Assembly (NCBI GenBank): GCA_900617975.1
Contig: UZAE01012054.1
Location: 1 to 64,000 of the forward strand
Source: Rodentolepis nana
Lineage: Eukaryota; Platyhelminthes; Cestoda; Cyclophyllidea; Hymenolepididae
Reading direction: 5' to 3'
Length of the DNA stretch: 64,000 nucleotides
Shown here one piece after another: positions 37,601 through 49,400 of the stretch. Both the position numbers and the translations under genes were made by a program. Within the stretch, counting starts at the first letter, position 1, and every line of letters begins with the position of its first letter. The notes below the pieces were generated by a model. It made no database searches, was not told the origin of the DNA, and was given only the letters and a program-made list of their open reading frames with translations.

Positions 37601-40600
37601 TTCATAGTAGACTTTTATTCTTGCTTTGATAATTTGAGGCTTTATGTTTGTTATCTATCTCGTGCTTGTAACCTATCCCTCAGTGATTGTTGTGACATTG
37701 AATCTTGTTTTATTATTCCAGATGTACGCTTTCTTCTTCTTTCAAAATGATTTACGTCTTCATTACAATCATAATCTGGTACAATTGTCGCCTCCAAAAC
37801 TAAGTTCTAATCTCAAGCAACAACTTGCGTTTGAAAGTGTTTTAACTTATTTCTTGTTATATTCCTCGTACGTCTCGGACAAATAGAATTAATCTGTGAT
37901 TGCATCTTCGTAGGTTTGGAAGTTTATTCCTTTTATCCCAAATCTGAGTTCATAATGTAATATTTTATTTACTGGTAGGGAGTTATGGTCACTTATGTTG
38001 CTTTTTTATATTATTGAATGCTTTCTGATATAGCGCGAAGGCATCCACATTACTAATGAAGTAAATCTTGTAATTTGCGTAGGTAGAGCAGCTACTCAAG
38101 TTTATATGTTCATTGGTTAAAGTTTTCGCTAATGTAGACTTATTGTTGCTACTTAGGTTCCTTTTATGTTCTACTGTCGTCGACGTCTTTGCGTCTTGTT
38201 ATCTCGTATTCAAATGTGCTCATTATGTCCTCTTGATATGCTCTAGGTCGTCGTATTCGGATTTCTCTTCAAAGTACGGACGCGATGAACGCTTCAAGGG
38301 TATTGAGAAATCTCGTGAGCGTGAATCTCTTTTCCAAGCCTTCATATCGGATTTACGTCGAAAGGAAAAGGACAAGACAAGTAGTAAGGATAAGGTATGT
38401 TTGACGGTGCTACCCTCGTTTTGTTCGGGGTATTTGCATACATCCCAATATGGGTTGTTGCCTTATAGTGCATTATAAATGTGCACTTATGATCGCGCCT
38501 GGTACAATTTAATTCAAGAAGGTTATCGCTTTACACCGAGTCGTATATTTTTCAATTTCGACAATTAGGCATATATCATTGAGTTTTTGCGACAACTTTT
38601 ATAAATATTGAACTTTAAGAATGGGCACTAATGCCGTATTTTGTTATCTGGTTTATAAAACAGGTAGCCTGGCCTATTCCTTACGGTCTACTATTATTAT
38701 TATGTCCACAAAGTAAACAAGTTTTACTCATGAAAAAAAAACTTGTGGAGGAATGGATGGTAGGGGGTACCGAAATGAGTCAAATAAGGTTTAAAATGAG
38801 ATGGAAACTAAGGGGCAGTAGGTGATGGGGTTAGCGAATCGGGAGGCTTACCTGGTTTGAATTCTGGAAATATGGGCATGCTATTTGTCTCGTGAAGTAT
38901 AGTTACTGCCTAGTGTCCTGATCGCTGAATTTTATGGTTGGACTTCTAGGTTATATCCACGCAAATCAGAGCTTATTAATTTAACTCCGTGCTTGTCTGT
39001 GCCATCTTTATCAAGGCTAACGCCAATTTTTACCTTAACTATTCATAATATTTGTTATATGCAGAAATTTACCTAACAATTCTAAATGAAAATTAATTCA
39101 AGAACTATGCTATTTTTTCTGCTTTTTGTCATTGTCGTTCTCTTATTTCAGTTTCTCACGAACATTTTAGATGATAAAAATGCTAATTATAATGTCCTAT
39201 TTCAGGATAATAAAGAAGAATTTTAATTACCACTTTCCTTAGTTGTTTAGCTGTATAAACATGTGTGTAGGCAAACATAGCATTGCTGCATAGGTTACTA
39301 ATATGTATCTCCTTCTAACCAAATATTTAAATGGACAGGTTCTTTAATTCAGCTTCTTTTACAGACTGCAGTGGACTGCTCTGATTTGTTATCTGTATGT
39401 GCCGTCATCAAGGCCATTTTTTGCAATCGTCCTACAAAATGGAAAGACTATGAAGACCGCACTTGGTGTATGTTATCCCTCAGCAATTTGGTTTTAACTA
39501 TCTCAAAGGTGCTCAATGCATATACTACATACTATTATAGTTCAACATTTAAGGTTTATGTTTCAGATAAGTTAATTGATTTTTCAAGCGAACTCCATTT
39601 TTCAACCTATTGTAGTAGGGCTGCTCTGTTTTGACATCTACATATGCCGTTTTTAAAGATCTGCACGTTTAAAATGAACTAGGGAGGGTTCGGAAATCTG
39701 GTTTTTATTTGTCATTCGTGTATGAGCCAAGTAAAATTCATTCTCTAGCCTCTATTGTGTATTAACCTATGTGGTAGATGACGAGTTAACCGGTTTATCA
39801 AGCAAACTTCCCTTTTTATTAACGTACTCTAGTGCTATTCACACCAAATTAACGGAAGATTAGTTTCTTGGAAGGGAAACCGCAAGCCTTCTCCGTGGTG
39901 TGTGTGCTGCAAAGCCTGTTTTTGTGAGAGGGAGTTTGCAAAGGCCCTCAGAGAACCGCTACGCCAAAATCTACGTCTGTCTGCATCACATTCAATGGCT
40001 ACTTGAAAGTAAATCTCTCACCCCCGTTTTAAGGTTTGTTTTTACTTGTGACAATCTCTCCACTTCTCTCTTTTCTCCGATTGAGGTTTTCACTGAATCT
40101 CCAAGGGTCCCTCGAACTGATTTTGCTCGACGTTTGTAGAATTTAGCTGATTTGACCGAGTACTTGTTTTTACCTATTTCTTAGTGTGCTTATCTGAACC
40201 GAATTAGGGCGTTTTTAGCAAATTAGTCGTCTTTAATAAATATTTTAAATTGCTTTTGCTTTTAATTTTGGTTTGTAGGACTGATACATAGGTGGTCAAA
40301 AGCAATAATGCCCAGCTATTTGACTAGATATGTTTTTATAAAGCAGAAAAGTATTGGTTTATATTCAATCATTACTTCGAAGTGAGAGATACATTTTAAG
40401 TGAACTTATTCTATTTTTTTAACACCCGAGATTTGTTTTAATATTATTACTAAAATCTTATTTAAAGCGAATTTCTCTTATCTGCTTTCGTTGGACATGC
40501 AAGTACTCGGTCATATTTAAGAACTATTTCGAAATGTATGTGTAAAGCCACGTCGATGTTGGTAGACTCGCATTGGGTGCTTTGGTTTTCATGTAAATAG

Positions 40601-42743
40601 GGAGAGTGGGACGTGTTCTGCATGCTGATTTCCTTCGACGAGAACGGCATCTATTTATGGAATCTCGGGATCGTATCATTGAACCTTATCCCTAATTTCA
40701 AATTTATTTAATATTTTCTTTCTTTTTACAGCTCAAGACAGACTTTATTGCTCTTCTTAAAGAGCACAAGTCAATATCAAGGCGTTCGCATTGGTCGGAT
40801 GTGAAGAAAAAAATTGACTCGGATTCTCGTTACAGGGCAGTTGAATCTTCTAGTCGTCGAGAAGATTGGTTCCGCGAATATGTCAAAAAGTTGGACGATG
40901 TAAGTGTCAACTCCATTCTGTCAAAGACTATTGAAACTAAGCTGTGCTGATATCAATACTTATGGGTCAAGACAACCATGGATGGTGTTGAATACTAATC
41001 GGGAACTGGAATGGTGGAAAAGAAACATCAGTCACAAGAGTACTTTCAGTCCGAGAATAAGTTGTAGGTTGCGTGGTTAAAATACATCGTTGTAAAGCCA
41101 CTTGGTTAGGACAAGTAAATGTGAAAGAGCCTAAAATGTATAAGTTGTGTGCTAGATGGGAATAAGGACTGAGAAGTGTTCAGATTAAAGTGGGAGCAGG
41201 CGATCATTCACCTCACGTTCTCATAACTCCACCATGAACAATAGTGACCGCTGGTCATGCTGCCTGACCTTGACGCTGATGATAACGTTTAGGTTCCAAT
41301 TTGGCTTTCCAAATGGGCTAACTCTGGTCTAGTATGGTTGTGAGCCTATTTCTAATATGTTGAGGCCCTATGTATTACCTGGTCTTGGGTACTGTTTCCG
41401 TATGTTATTCACACATCTATGCCGACAAGCCAGATCCAAATCCGGGGAACTTTTTCGGCTGTGATTTTTCATGTCTCGGTTCCATCACTCATTAGGTCAC
41501 TTAACTGTTAATGTTGCATAATTTTTTCTACAAGCTTTTATATTTTTTTGCTTTTTATATTATATAAATGGCTGTTTCACTTGGTGTATAATAAGGAACT
41601 TAAATTCACATTAACTATCAATTTTATATTGCAAGATTGCACAAGCAAATTGCACTCACTGGTTTATGGATTCAAAGATTGACGAACCGAAAACCATGCC
41701 AAGATTTAAAATTACTAATTATGTATACATACATACATACATACATATTTATTTATTATGAATTATTTATTATTTCTAGTTTTAAATCTTAGTATTGTTA
41801 TCTTAGTAAATGTATCGATTTCTATTTCTCGTTATTTCATGTTTATTCCGCATTAAATAGGACGCAAACGTTTTCCTTTTAGGCCAAAGAGAGTGAGAAG
41901 GCATCCCGTGAAGATAGTGAAAAGCGCAAAGAACGCGAGAAGCGCGAACGTCAAGAAGCTTCTCTCCGTGAACGCAAAAAGGAAGTCGAAGAGGCCCGTA
42001 CTAACTCAATGCGGGAAAAAGATCGTGAACGCGAGGCTCACTTGCGTAAAGAAGCAGAGGCCAATTTTAACGCCCTCCTCACTGATGTTATCAAATCTGA
42101 AATTATGCCCTGGAAAGATGCCAAGAAATTGCTGCGCAAAAATTCACGATGGGATGCCATTGCCGATGTGTTGTCCCGAAACGATCGCGAAAAGCTCTTT
42201 GATACCTATGTCTCTGGTCTTAATAAGAAGACTAAAGAGGCCTTCCTCAAAATGCTGGAAGGAAATGAATCGGTGAGTTGCATTCTCGAAAATTTGTCTC
42301 GTTTTATTTCTGTCTTATTAATCCCCTTTTCCTCACAGATTACCTATTGGACGTCATGGAGAGATTTGAAGGATATCCTTAAAGATGAGTCTAGATTTGA
42401 AAAGCTTCTTTCATCGGAGAAAAAGTGGAAAGCTGAGTTCCGAGATTGGACTCAGGAGCGCGAATCAAAGGCAAAGAAGAGTTTCAATGAAATGCTTAAG
42501 GAGAAAACATCTCTTATTTCATCGTAAGCTTTCTTTACAAGCCACTTAAGTACTATTTATGATTGTACATCAGTGGATTAAAAATCGTTCTTTTTGTACA
42601 GTGCGAAAAGGCAGTCTTCTGAAAATGGTTCCATGCTTGATGATGTGCTGAGTACGCTCAAAGCAGACATTCGATACAGAGCGATCGAATCGGGAGAAGC
42701 GAAGAAACTGTTGGAAGAATTTCTACAGAACCTCGCAGACTGA
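31678..42743 (+). CDS. TCERG1: transcription elongation regulator 1 (CA150-like)
   Basis: Nuclear protein linking RNA polymerase II elongation to splicing; in other animals its WW domains bind splicing factors and its FF domains bind the polymerase C-terminal domain. Exons: 31678-31772, 31808-31933, 31966-32402, 33630-34532, 34607-34680, 35337-35767, 36832-37042, 37227-37435, 38247-38394, 40732-40899, 41883-42272, 42339-42523, 42602-42743; 3519 nt, 1172 aa, frame intact (human 1098). Residues 1 to about 400 are a Pro/Met/Gly-rich low-complexity arm. WW domains lie near 408-436 (IWVEH...YFYN...WDKP), 485-515 (AAWTEY...WDKP) and 604-635 ([15 protein letters not shown]...WETP). Six FF domains follow from about 745 to the end; [20 protein letters not shown] in FF1 is nearly diagnostic. 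A charged KR/E-rich linker lies between FF3 and FF4. The ATG at 31678 was preferred; one 17 codons upstream (31627) is in frame but gives a hydrophobic, unlike-family start. Introns 1 and 2 are 35 and 32 nt. Confidence 0.95.
39365..39394 (+). other. possible 30-nt cassette exon in TCERG1 intron 9
   Basis: A good acceptor (cttcttttacag) precedes ten in-frame codons ([10 protein letters not shown]) and a gtatgt donor. Both joins are phase 0, matching the exon 9/exon 10 junction, so inclusion would add ten residues between FF2 and FF3. The open frame continues as coding-looking sequence to about 39465, but longer versions break the frame. Speculative. Confidence 0.25.
41109..41255. repeat. second interspersed repeat, copy A (TCERG1 intron 10)
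   Basis: Resembles 44140-44278: shared blocks include gaataagg.ctgag.agt, cagatta, ggcgatca, tccaccat and tagtgaccg.tggt in the same order, roughly three quarters identical over about 115 bases by eye. This copy has extra bases before the tccaccat block. No target-site duplication could be found. Confidence 0.6.
41727..41746 (+). repeat. (ACAT)n microsatellite
   Basis: Five tandem acat units in TCERG1 intron 10. Confidence 0.9.
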
Positions 42744-43479
42744 TTCTGACGTTCCCCTTCCTTTCTCTCCCCCACTCCCCCACCCCTCTCCTGTTCTACT
42801 TTCCGCGTATGTCTGTTGTCACTGTGGTGTACCAATGTTTTCACTGTATACACACGTTACTGTTACTTCATTCGCCACCTTTTATACAAACACGAAATGT
42901 GGGTTTGAGAAATAAAAGTAAACTATATTCCTAATTGAGTCTATTCTTAGCTTTGTTGGTCTGTTTCCTCGCTATGTTCCTCTCCCAGATGTATGCATGT
43001 AAATATTACTTAATGTTCGTTTTATTCTTATTTACCATTAAGTAAGGCATATTACTTTTAGTTGTATGGTATTAAGTACTGAATGAGGTACTATCTGGTT
43101 ATGCATTATAAGGAAGGCTATAAGTGCCTCTATTGAGAAGACCTCATTTGTCTATCTCTGGAATTAAATAGGGGATTATTTCAACCGCTAAAATTTTCGT
43201 CGGGCATGAAAATCAAGTAATCTCCTCGCTGAAATTACTGGATCCTATTTCTCATTTAGTACTCACATAGTGGGATAGATCGCTGGCTTAGAATATCGTT
43301 TTGTTACCAGCACGTATAATTAGTCTTTCCTTCTATGGCATTTAAAAGTTTTTTTAAAAAAAATTGAGCTTGAAGAATAAAATTACGTAGAAGCTTAATA
43401 AAATAAGCTTCTCCTGGCTTAAGCACTTGACTCTTCAAGCGAGTAATGTGTGTGACCGGAGTTGTCCGTTTACCCCTAG
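42744..43479. other. TCERG1-TACC spacer
   Basis: Holds the TCERG1 3' UTR and poly(A) signal and about 560 nt of noncoding sequence. No separate promoter motif is obvious. Confidence 0.6.
42911..42916 (+). terminator. TCERG1 poly(A) signal
   Basis: Canonical AATAAA 168 nt after the TCERG1 stop codon, after a CT-rich 3' UTR. Confidence 0.75.
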
Positions 43480-43493
43480 TTCTGTGATCAATC
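43470..43493 (+). promoter_or_regulatory. possible splice acceptor before TACC ATG
   Basis: The sequence ttacccctag ends 14 nt before the TACC start codon. It fits either a 5' UTR intron acceptor or a spliced-leader trans-splice site. The pyrimidine tract is short. Confidence 0.35.
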
Positions 43494-46400
43494 ATGGGCG
43501 ATGCATCGAAACGGATCCAGATGTCACTCAAGGAAATCGATAGGCTGTTGGCAGACTCCCCTATGCCCACTCCTCGTAGAGTGGGAGGTGTGACAGGAGC
43601 AACGCCTATACCTCTACCGAGAGTAACGATTACAGATGAAGATCTCGCTTTGCTTGATGAAACTGAAATGGAAGAACGGCCTTCGTCTCCAGTAGTGTGA
43701 GTCAAACTGCGACTTCATCATATCGGTCTCTGAATTCTTACGTTGTTTCTATTCTGGGTACATTTGTTTTTTTGTCAGTTTCAAACCCATTCAGTCGTTT
43801 GTTGAGTCTGTCTCTACACATTTTCGAGAGGCAAATAATTGTTAACAAATTATAAGATCTTTAAATCTTATACTAACTGTTTGACTTTTTCATGAATATT
43901 TATGTGGAGTAATCTCCATCTAAGTAACTTTCCAACAGATTAGTCTTCTTTGATGAAAATTAGCAAATTTTCTTATGAAAACAAACGTCACGTGCCAAAT
44001 TGGAGAGTAAAGGCTGGCAGCCATTACAGTTTAATCAATAAAACTGAAATTAGTTTCCTACTCAATCTGTCTAAACCGGGGGTAAGAATAATGTCATATA
44101 TTGTGGTAAGTGCTTCTTTATTATGCATATAATATAGGCGAGACAACTAGAAGTGGGAGTGAGGGAGAGAGGGAGTGTGTGTGCGAGATGGAAATAAGGT
44201 CTGAGCAGTAACCAGATTATAGGCGGATCTGGCGATCACCCATCTCGCTCCACCATAACCAGTATAGTGACCGTTGGTGCAGACGATGTTCGATATGCAA
44301 ACCGGGATAAAGAAATTGGAAGAGCATATGTAGGAAGTAACAATTAGGTTTGAACTTTGGTTCCCAAATCGTGGTTAGTTATGGAATTGATTAAAGTGCA
44401 ATTGTGGTGAAATTGTCTAAAGTATAGTGGGCAAGACAGTGTTTCTGAGTTAACGAACTTACAATCGTAGGGAAAGTAGGAAGGAATTGAATGCTCTCTT
44501 GAAAAATATTTGTCTACAGTTTTAAAGGTCAGTGCAAATTTATTCATCTGGCTGGGTTGCAAATCACCCGCTTCTCAGGGCGTTATTTAATTAGAAAGGC
44601 AAAAAATTGTTCCAATCCGTCGGGATTTCATAGCTATCCATTAACTCAAGGCAAGTTAACAAAAATTTAAATATTATCGATTGTGGAAGTAAGTTGGTAT
44701 ATTTTAGCGGTCATTGGGTTAGTACACTACTGCCAAAACTCGTAACTCTTCGATTAAGTTAGGCATAAAGATGGTAAATCGTTTTAATGAATTTAATTCA
44801 ACATTCCATTTTTTTCTAATTGTTAATTTGATACGAGCTTTACTTTTTTTCTCTTTCGATCTTCTTTTACAAAGATGTTTTTCTTTGCAATTTCAGAGCT
44901 TTTTCGAGCGCTACTGCCAATGAAGTGACTGCAGAGAGGACAACGGGTATGTTTTTGTATATATTAATTCCCCTTTTAATTCTATTTTTTGTAATCGTAG
45001 CTATACTCGTGTGATCTCGCAGTTGTTCCAAATATCCTAAGAACCGCGCTCATATTGAAGTGTGGTATTCTGTAGGGAGCCTTCATTGGAATACTTGCTT
45101 TAAACAAATATGTATAGCCATAATGAAGATAATGGCTTCTAATGCTTTAAGCATTTATTGACGTCTGGATTGTGAGTACAAATTCTTAGAGCCTTAAAAG
45201 CTACTACTCATCTTTTGACGAACAATTTGTTAGCTTAAGTACTGCATGAATGTGTTTAGAACTCGAATCATTTAATCTCCTTAATTACGCTGTTCCTTTA
45301 TGGCCTGCCATACCCCCGTCTTGAAAGGAACTTGCATTTGATCGTCGTTGAGTTAGACAATTCTGCCTTCTTTCTACCTTATTCATCATGCCAGCAAACT
45401 CTATTTCCATCTATTTTTTTCACTGATGCCTATTAAATCGTAGAGATTATCACTCGTAGATAATTGTGAAAACATTTTCAACAAAAAAGTGCTGTTGCTC
45501 CTTCTTACCTTTGAGTATTACAAATTTGCAAAGGTTGTTGGCTTTCGATTTTTCTTTTATTGCCATTTATTTGTAGATGCTGACATTTCAGACAAAGAAA
45601 ATGTGGCCACTCCAAGACGTGAGATGCTGGAATCAAGCATGGATGCGGGTAGGTAATTTAATTAAATGTTGAGGCTGTCGGGACACGTTTTTTTTTACTT
45701 CGCATAGCAACGTGCTAATATTATGCATTGCGTAAATTTTAAGACCATGCCAGAACGTGCTTCCATTTTGTCCGCTTCCTGAGGTCAATTTAAAAATAAT
45801 GCACCTAGCTCTACTACAACCTTTTACTTTTGAAGCGTTCTAAAATTGGAGGCTTTCATAAGTCATGTCTTAACCAGATCTCGTGTCGTTCATGCTACCT
45901 TTTATTCATAGAAGTAAATGTCCAGTTTAAATATATAAAATTGAGGCCTTCTTTCTCATTCATGGAGGTAGGGTGATTGATGAGTTATAGTAATTGTTTA
46001 AGATCTGTTTTTTAACGCAATTTTATTAATTGAATGAAAATTTTAGATCGGATATCACTGTCAGGAGCCGACTATTCTCCACCTCTATACTCGCCAAAGT
46101 GAGTTTTACCTTATTTTAAAATTGTATTATAATGCTATTCATTCATCTCCTCTTTAACAAATTTTTAAATTCAAGTTTGTTGTCTAAGGGTACTCCTGAT
46201 ACTTATTATCAATGAAAATTGCATCGAGTTTTAGGTTGGTGGGATGCTATTTCGTTGTTTTAGATTGCTAGTCAAAATCATATCTCACTAAACATAGGCG
46301 ATGCTGGGGTATCATACCTCCTTCTTATTTTACTCGTCGTCAATACACTGCTGGAATCGGAACCATTCAACGTTCGTATATTACATTATCAACGCCCTTA

Positions 46401-49400
46401 GTAGGATTTTTTTAATGTAACGTTGTATGAAAATTAATGATAAGTATGTGGTCTACTCTAGCACATTTCCACTCTCTTCCTTTTCTCTTATCGGCCTCCG
46501 TTCTTTTTTTTGCGTGAAAGAACCTCCGATCTGTGGAGTGAACTTCGAATTACATTGTCTGATTATTTGACTCCTCTTTGGAATTGAGATTAGAATCCAC
46601 GTAACACGTCATATTACACCCCTCATCAATTAAAAACCAATCAATTCGAAATTGCAGTGCAACTATACGGCTCAATATACTTCAGTAAATAAAGTGCTGC
46701 GGCATACAATACTCATTAACTTAGATATTCTCATTACTAGGCTGTCATCATGAATCCCGGATTGTCAACATTTTCATTCCAGGTGAGAAGATTTATTTGG
46801 ATTATTCGTTTTCGGTCTATTCGATCCCTAAGAATAAGGCGACTTCACAACCGATTTTTTTTCAATTTTATGTTTGTCTTAAGCCCCTCCCGTGTCTCAT
46901 TTTCTTTAATGATATTACACCTTTGATTCAATTTTCTATTGGTAAGTCTGTAATGGTATTTGAGCAATGCTCCCCCGCAAATCACTACTCATTAGGCCTT
47001 GTAAGCTATGGGTTCAATTTTATCGAAGCCATTTATTGGTAGCAGGTATAATGTAATCCGTTTCCATTTTTTCCATTTCCCCTCTTCTCTTTTTCCAGCA
47101 AAGACATAGAACAACAACCCAGCAACCGTCGAAGTAGTTTATCTCGACTTGCCCACGGATGGAGTACGATGATGGGCCACCCGATTGCCGGCTCTGTGGC
47201 TGAGGAACTGGCAGCTCAACAGCGCCCTGCTCCTGTCTTCTCGCCCCTCTTATCACAGAGTTCCAAGCTGATTACCGATATGGTCTCCTCACTGCTCTCA
47301 CCTTGGTCTACGGCTTCCAGACGTATTAGGGAACAGGCGGGACCTGGTAGCGACAGTTTTGTGCAAGAGGTGTCTAGTGCTACTGAAGATGGTGGCGATG
47401 AATTAGCTTTGGGAGGTAGATCCTGTGAACAGAGTCTTATAAATGCGTTTGGGAAGATTGCGGTTGCAGATGATTCTAGTTCCGAACGTGATGAAGGTTG
47501 GTTCTTTTACTCCATGTCATTTGTGTTCATTGGACTACAGCTGATTTAAATCCAGGCAGTAAATTGAGATGTAGGTTCAATAGGATAATTTATTAAGGGT
47601 GCCTGAGTTTTTTTCCTTTGAATTACGATTGAAGGTCTAGCCACAACTGGAAGAGTGAATTCTTTCCCTTCGTCTTGTCAATATGTCAAGAATATCTAGC
47701 TCTAACTCTTATCAGTTATGCAGGTGGTAGAGCATAGAGTATTTGTTGTATGTTAGTTGCCTATTCCGAAATAAAGTGTCAGCTTTGTTCTATCAAGCCA
47801 GACCTATGAAATTTAGTTTTAATCTTTTTTGACGGAGTTGGTTAGACACGAACTCTAGCGTATTTAGATGAAAATGGAATGCAAACCTGTTTTATGATAT
47901 TTTTTTGAAAACCTCTGATTGTGATTAGCCTCCTCCAAGACGCTGATTTGAGCTCTTGTAAGGGCCTAGACCTTCTAATCTACTTTGAACGTATCGGGCC
48001 AGGTATCATCGCGTATTCACTTCAAGTTAGCGAAGTGTTTCTTTTATTCGGACAGCTAATTTATATGTATATTTATTATCTCTTTGAAGTAATAATTGCA
48101 TAGTGGTATACATGTTGTTGATTTGGCAAGGTCCTCAGGACAAAATGAGTAAAGTAAATAGTAATATCGTATGAAGGAAACATTAATTTATTTATTATAT
48201 CAAATGGCATGCGTTTTGATGGTTATCATTAGCCCTTTAGTTGACTTCAGACTTCACAGAGGGGAAGGAACATCAAAGTGAAAGAAGTCGAGAGGGGTGG
48301 GGGACAGAAGAGTGCTTCAAAGATGCAAAAGAGACAGGCAGACACAAAGGGAGAAAAAAGGTGAGGTGNGGGGGGGGGGGAGGTGAGGAACAGAAGAATG
48401 TTTCAAGGACGAAGGTAGAAAAAGGGTGAGGTGAGTACTGCGAAAGTAGTCGAATATGTCATACGGTGGGATGATGGTAGTTTGAAGTCAGAAGTCAACT
48501 ACTGGTTAATAGACTCTTTGCCGTATGAGTATACGTTGCCCAGGGTGCGCCACATGGAGGTAAGCCTATCGCACACCCCATGAAGGAAATATTGTTGAGA
48601 TGGAACTTAATCGATGCACTAAGCCATTTGGATTCATGTACTTCTAAGTTGGTAAATTGTTCGGAAAATCATGAAGACACGTAGTTTCCACTATTTTTAC
48701 CTCAAATTATATTATCTTCTGTGTTAAGTACGAGCGAACTGTTATTTTAACGTTGCTATTGCTATTAAGTAAGAGAAAATTGCCTATTTCTTTCAGCCTT
48801 TTTCTCTCCAACTCGTGAACGACAATCCACAGATAGCCGAAGAGAGTCTTTTATCAAGAGGTCTGCCAATATCACACTGAAAAGTGCCCTGATGGAAGAT
48901 ACGCGTGAAGCCACTTTCATGAGTGAGACTTCTCACTATTCTGACGCAACTAGTGCTCTTCCCTCTCCTCTGCGGACTTTGAAAACTTCTGGTCAACAAC
49001 AAACACCTTATTCCTCACAGGGTAAATCTGGAGATTTGAGAGAAGAGCTTACTAGATCTCCAGCAGGTGATATTGATTCAACGCCTGTTGGATATGTCTC
49101 GAGACGATCTTTGTCGAAAGGCAGCAAAGAGGAATTAAGTGCTCTGGATAATCAGCAGCGCCATTCTTTCTTAGTTTCTCCTCCGATGTCCACAAAGCCT
49201 AATGAAGAAAAAGAGCAGGTTCTCTGTTCTGCCAAGAAGAAGGATTTCATAAATGCACAGAGTGATTCGATTAATGAAATGGCTTTCGTTTCTCCTCATA
49301 AAACTCCGGAGAAGAAAACTTCATCAATTTTCGGACAACAATCACAGGTCGTATTGATGACCGCAGACCAACAATCTGATCATCCTGGTGTAGTCGTTAC

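Noticed and set aside
46750..46782. Alternative TACC first exon with its own ATG, ending at a gtgaga donor
   Set aside because: Splicing it to exon 5 gives a stop codon after 12 codons; as an internal exon it also meets a stop.
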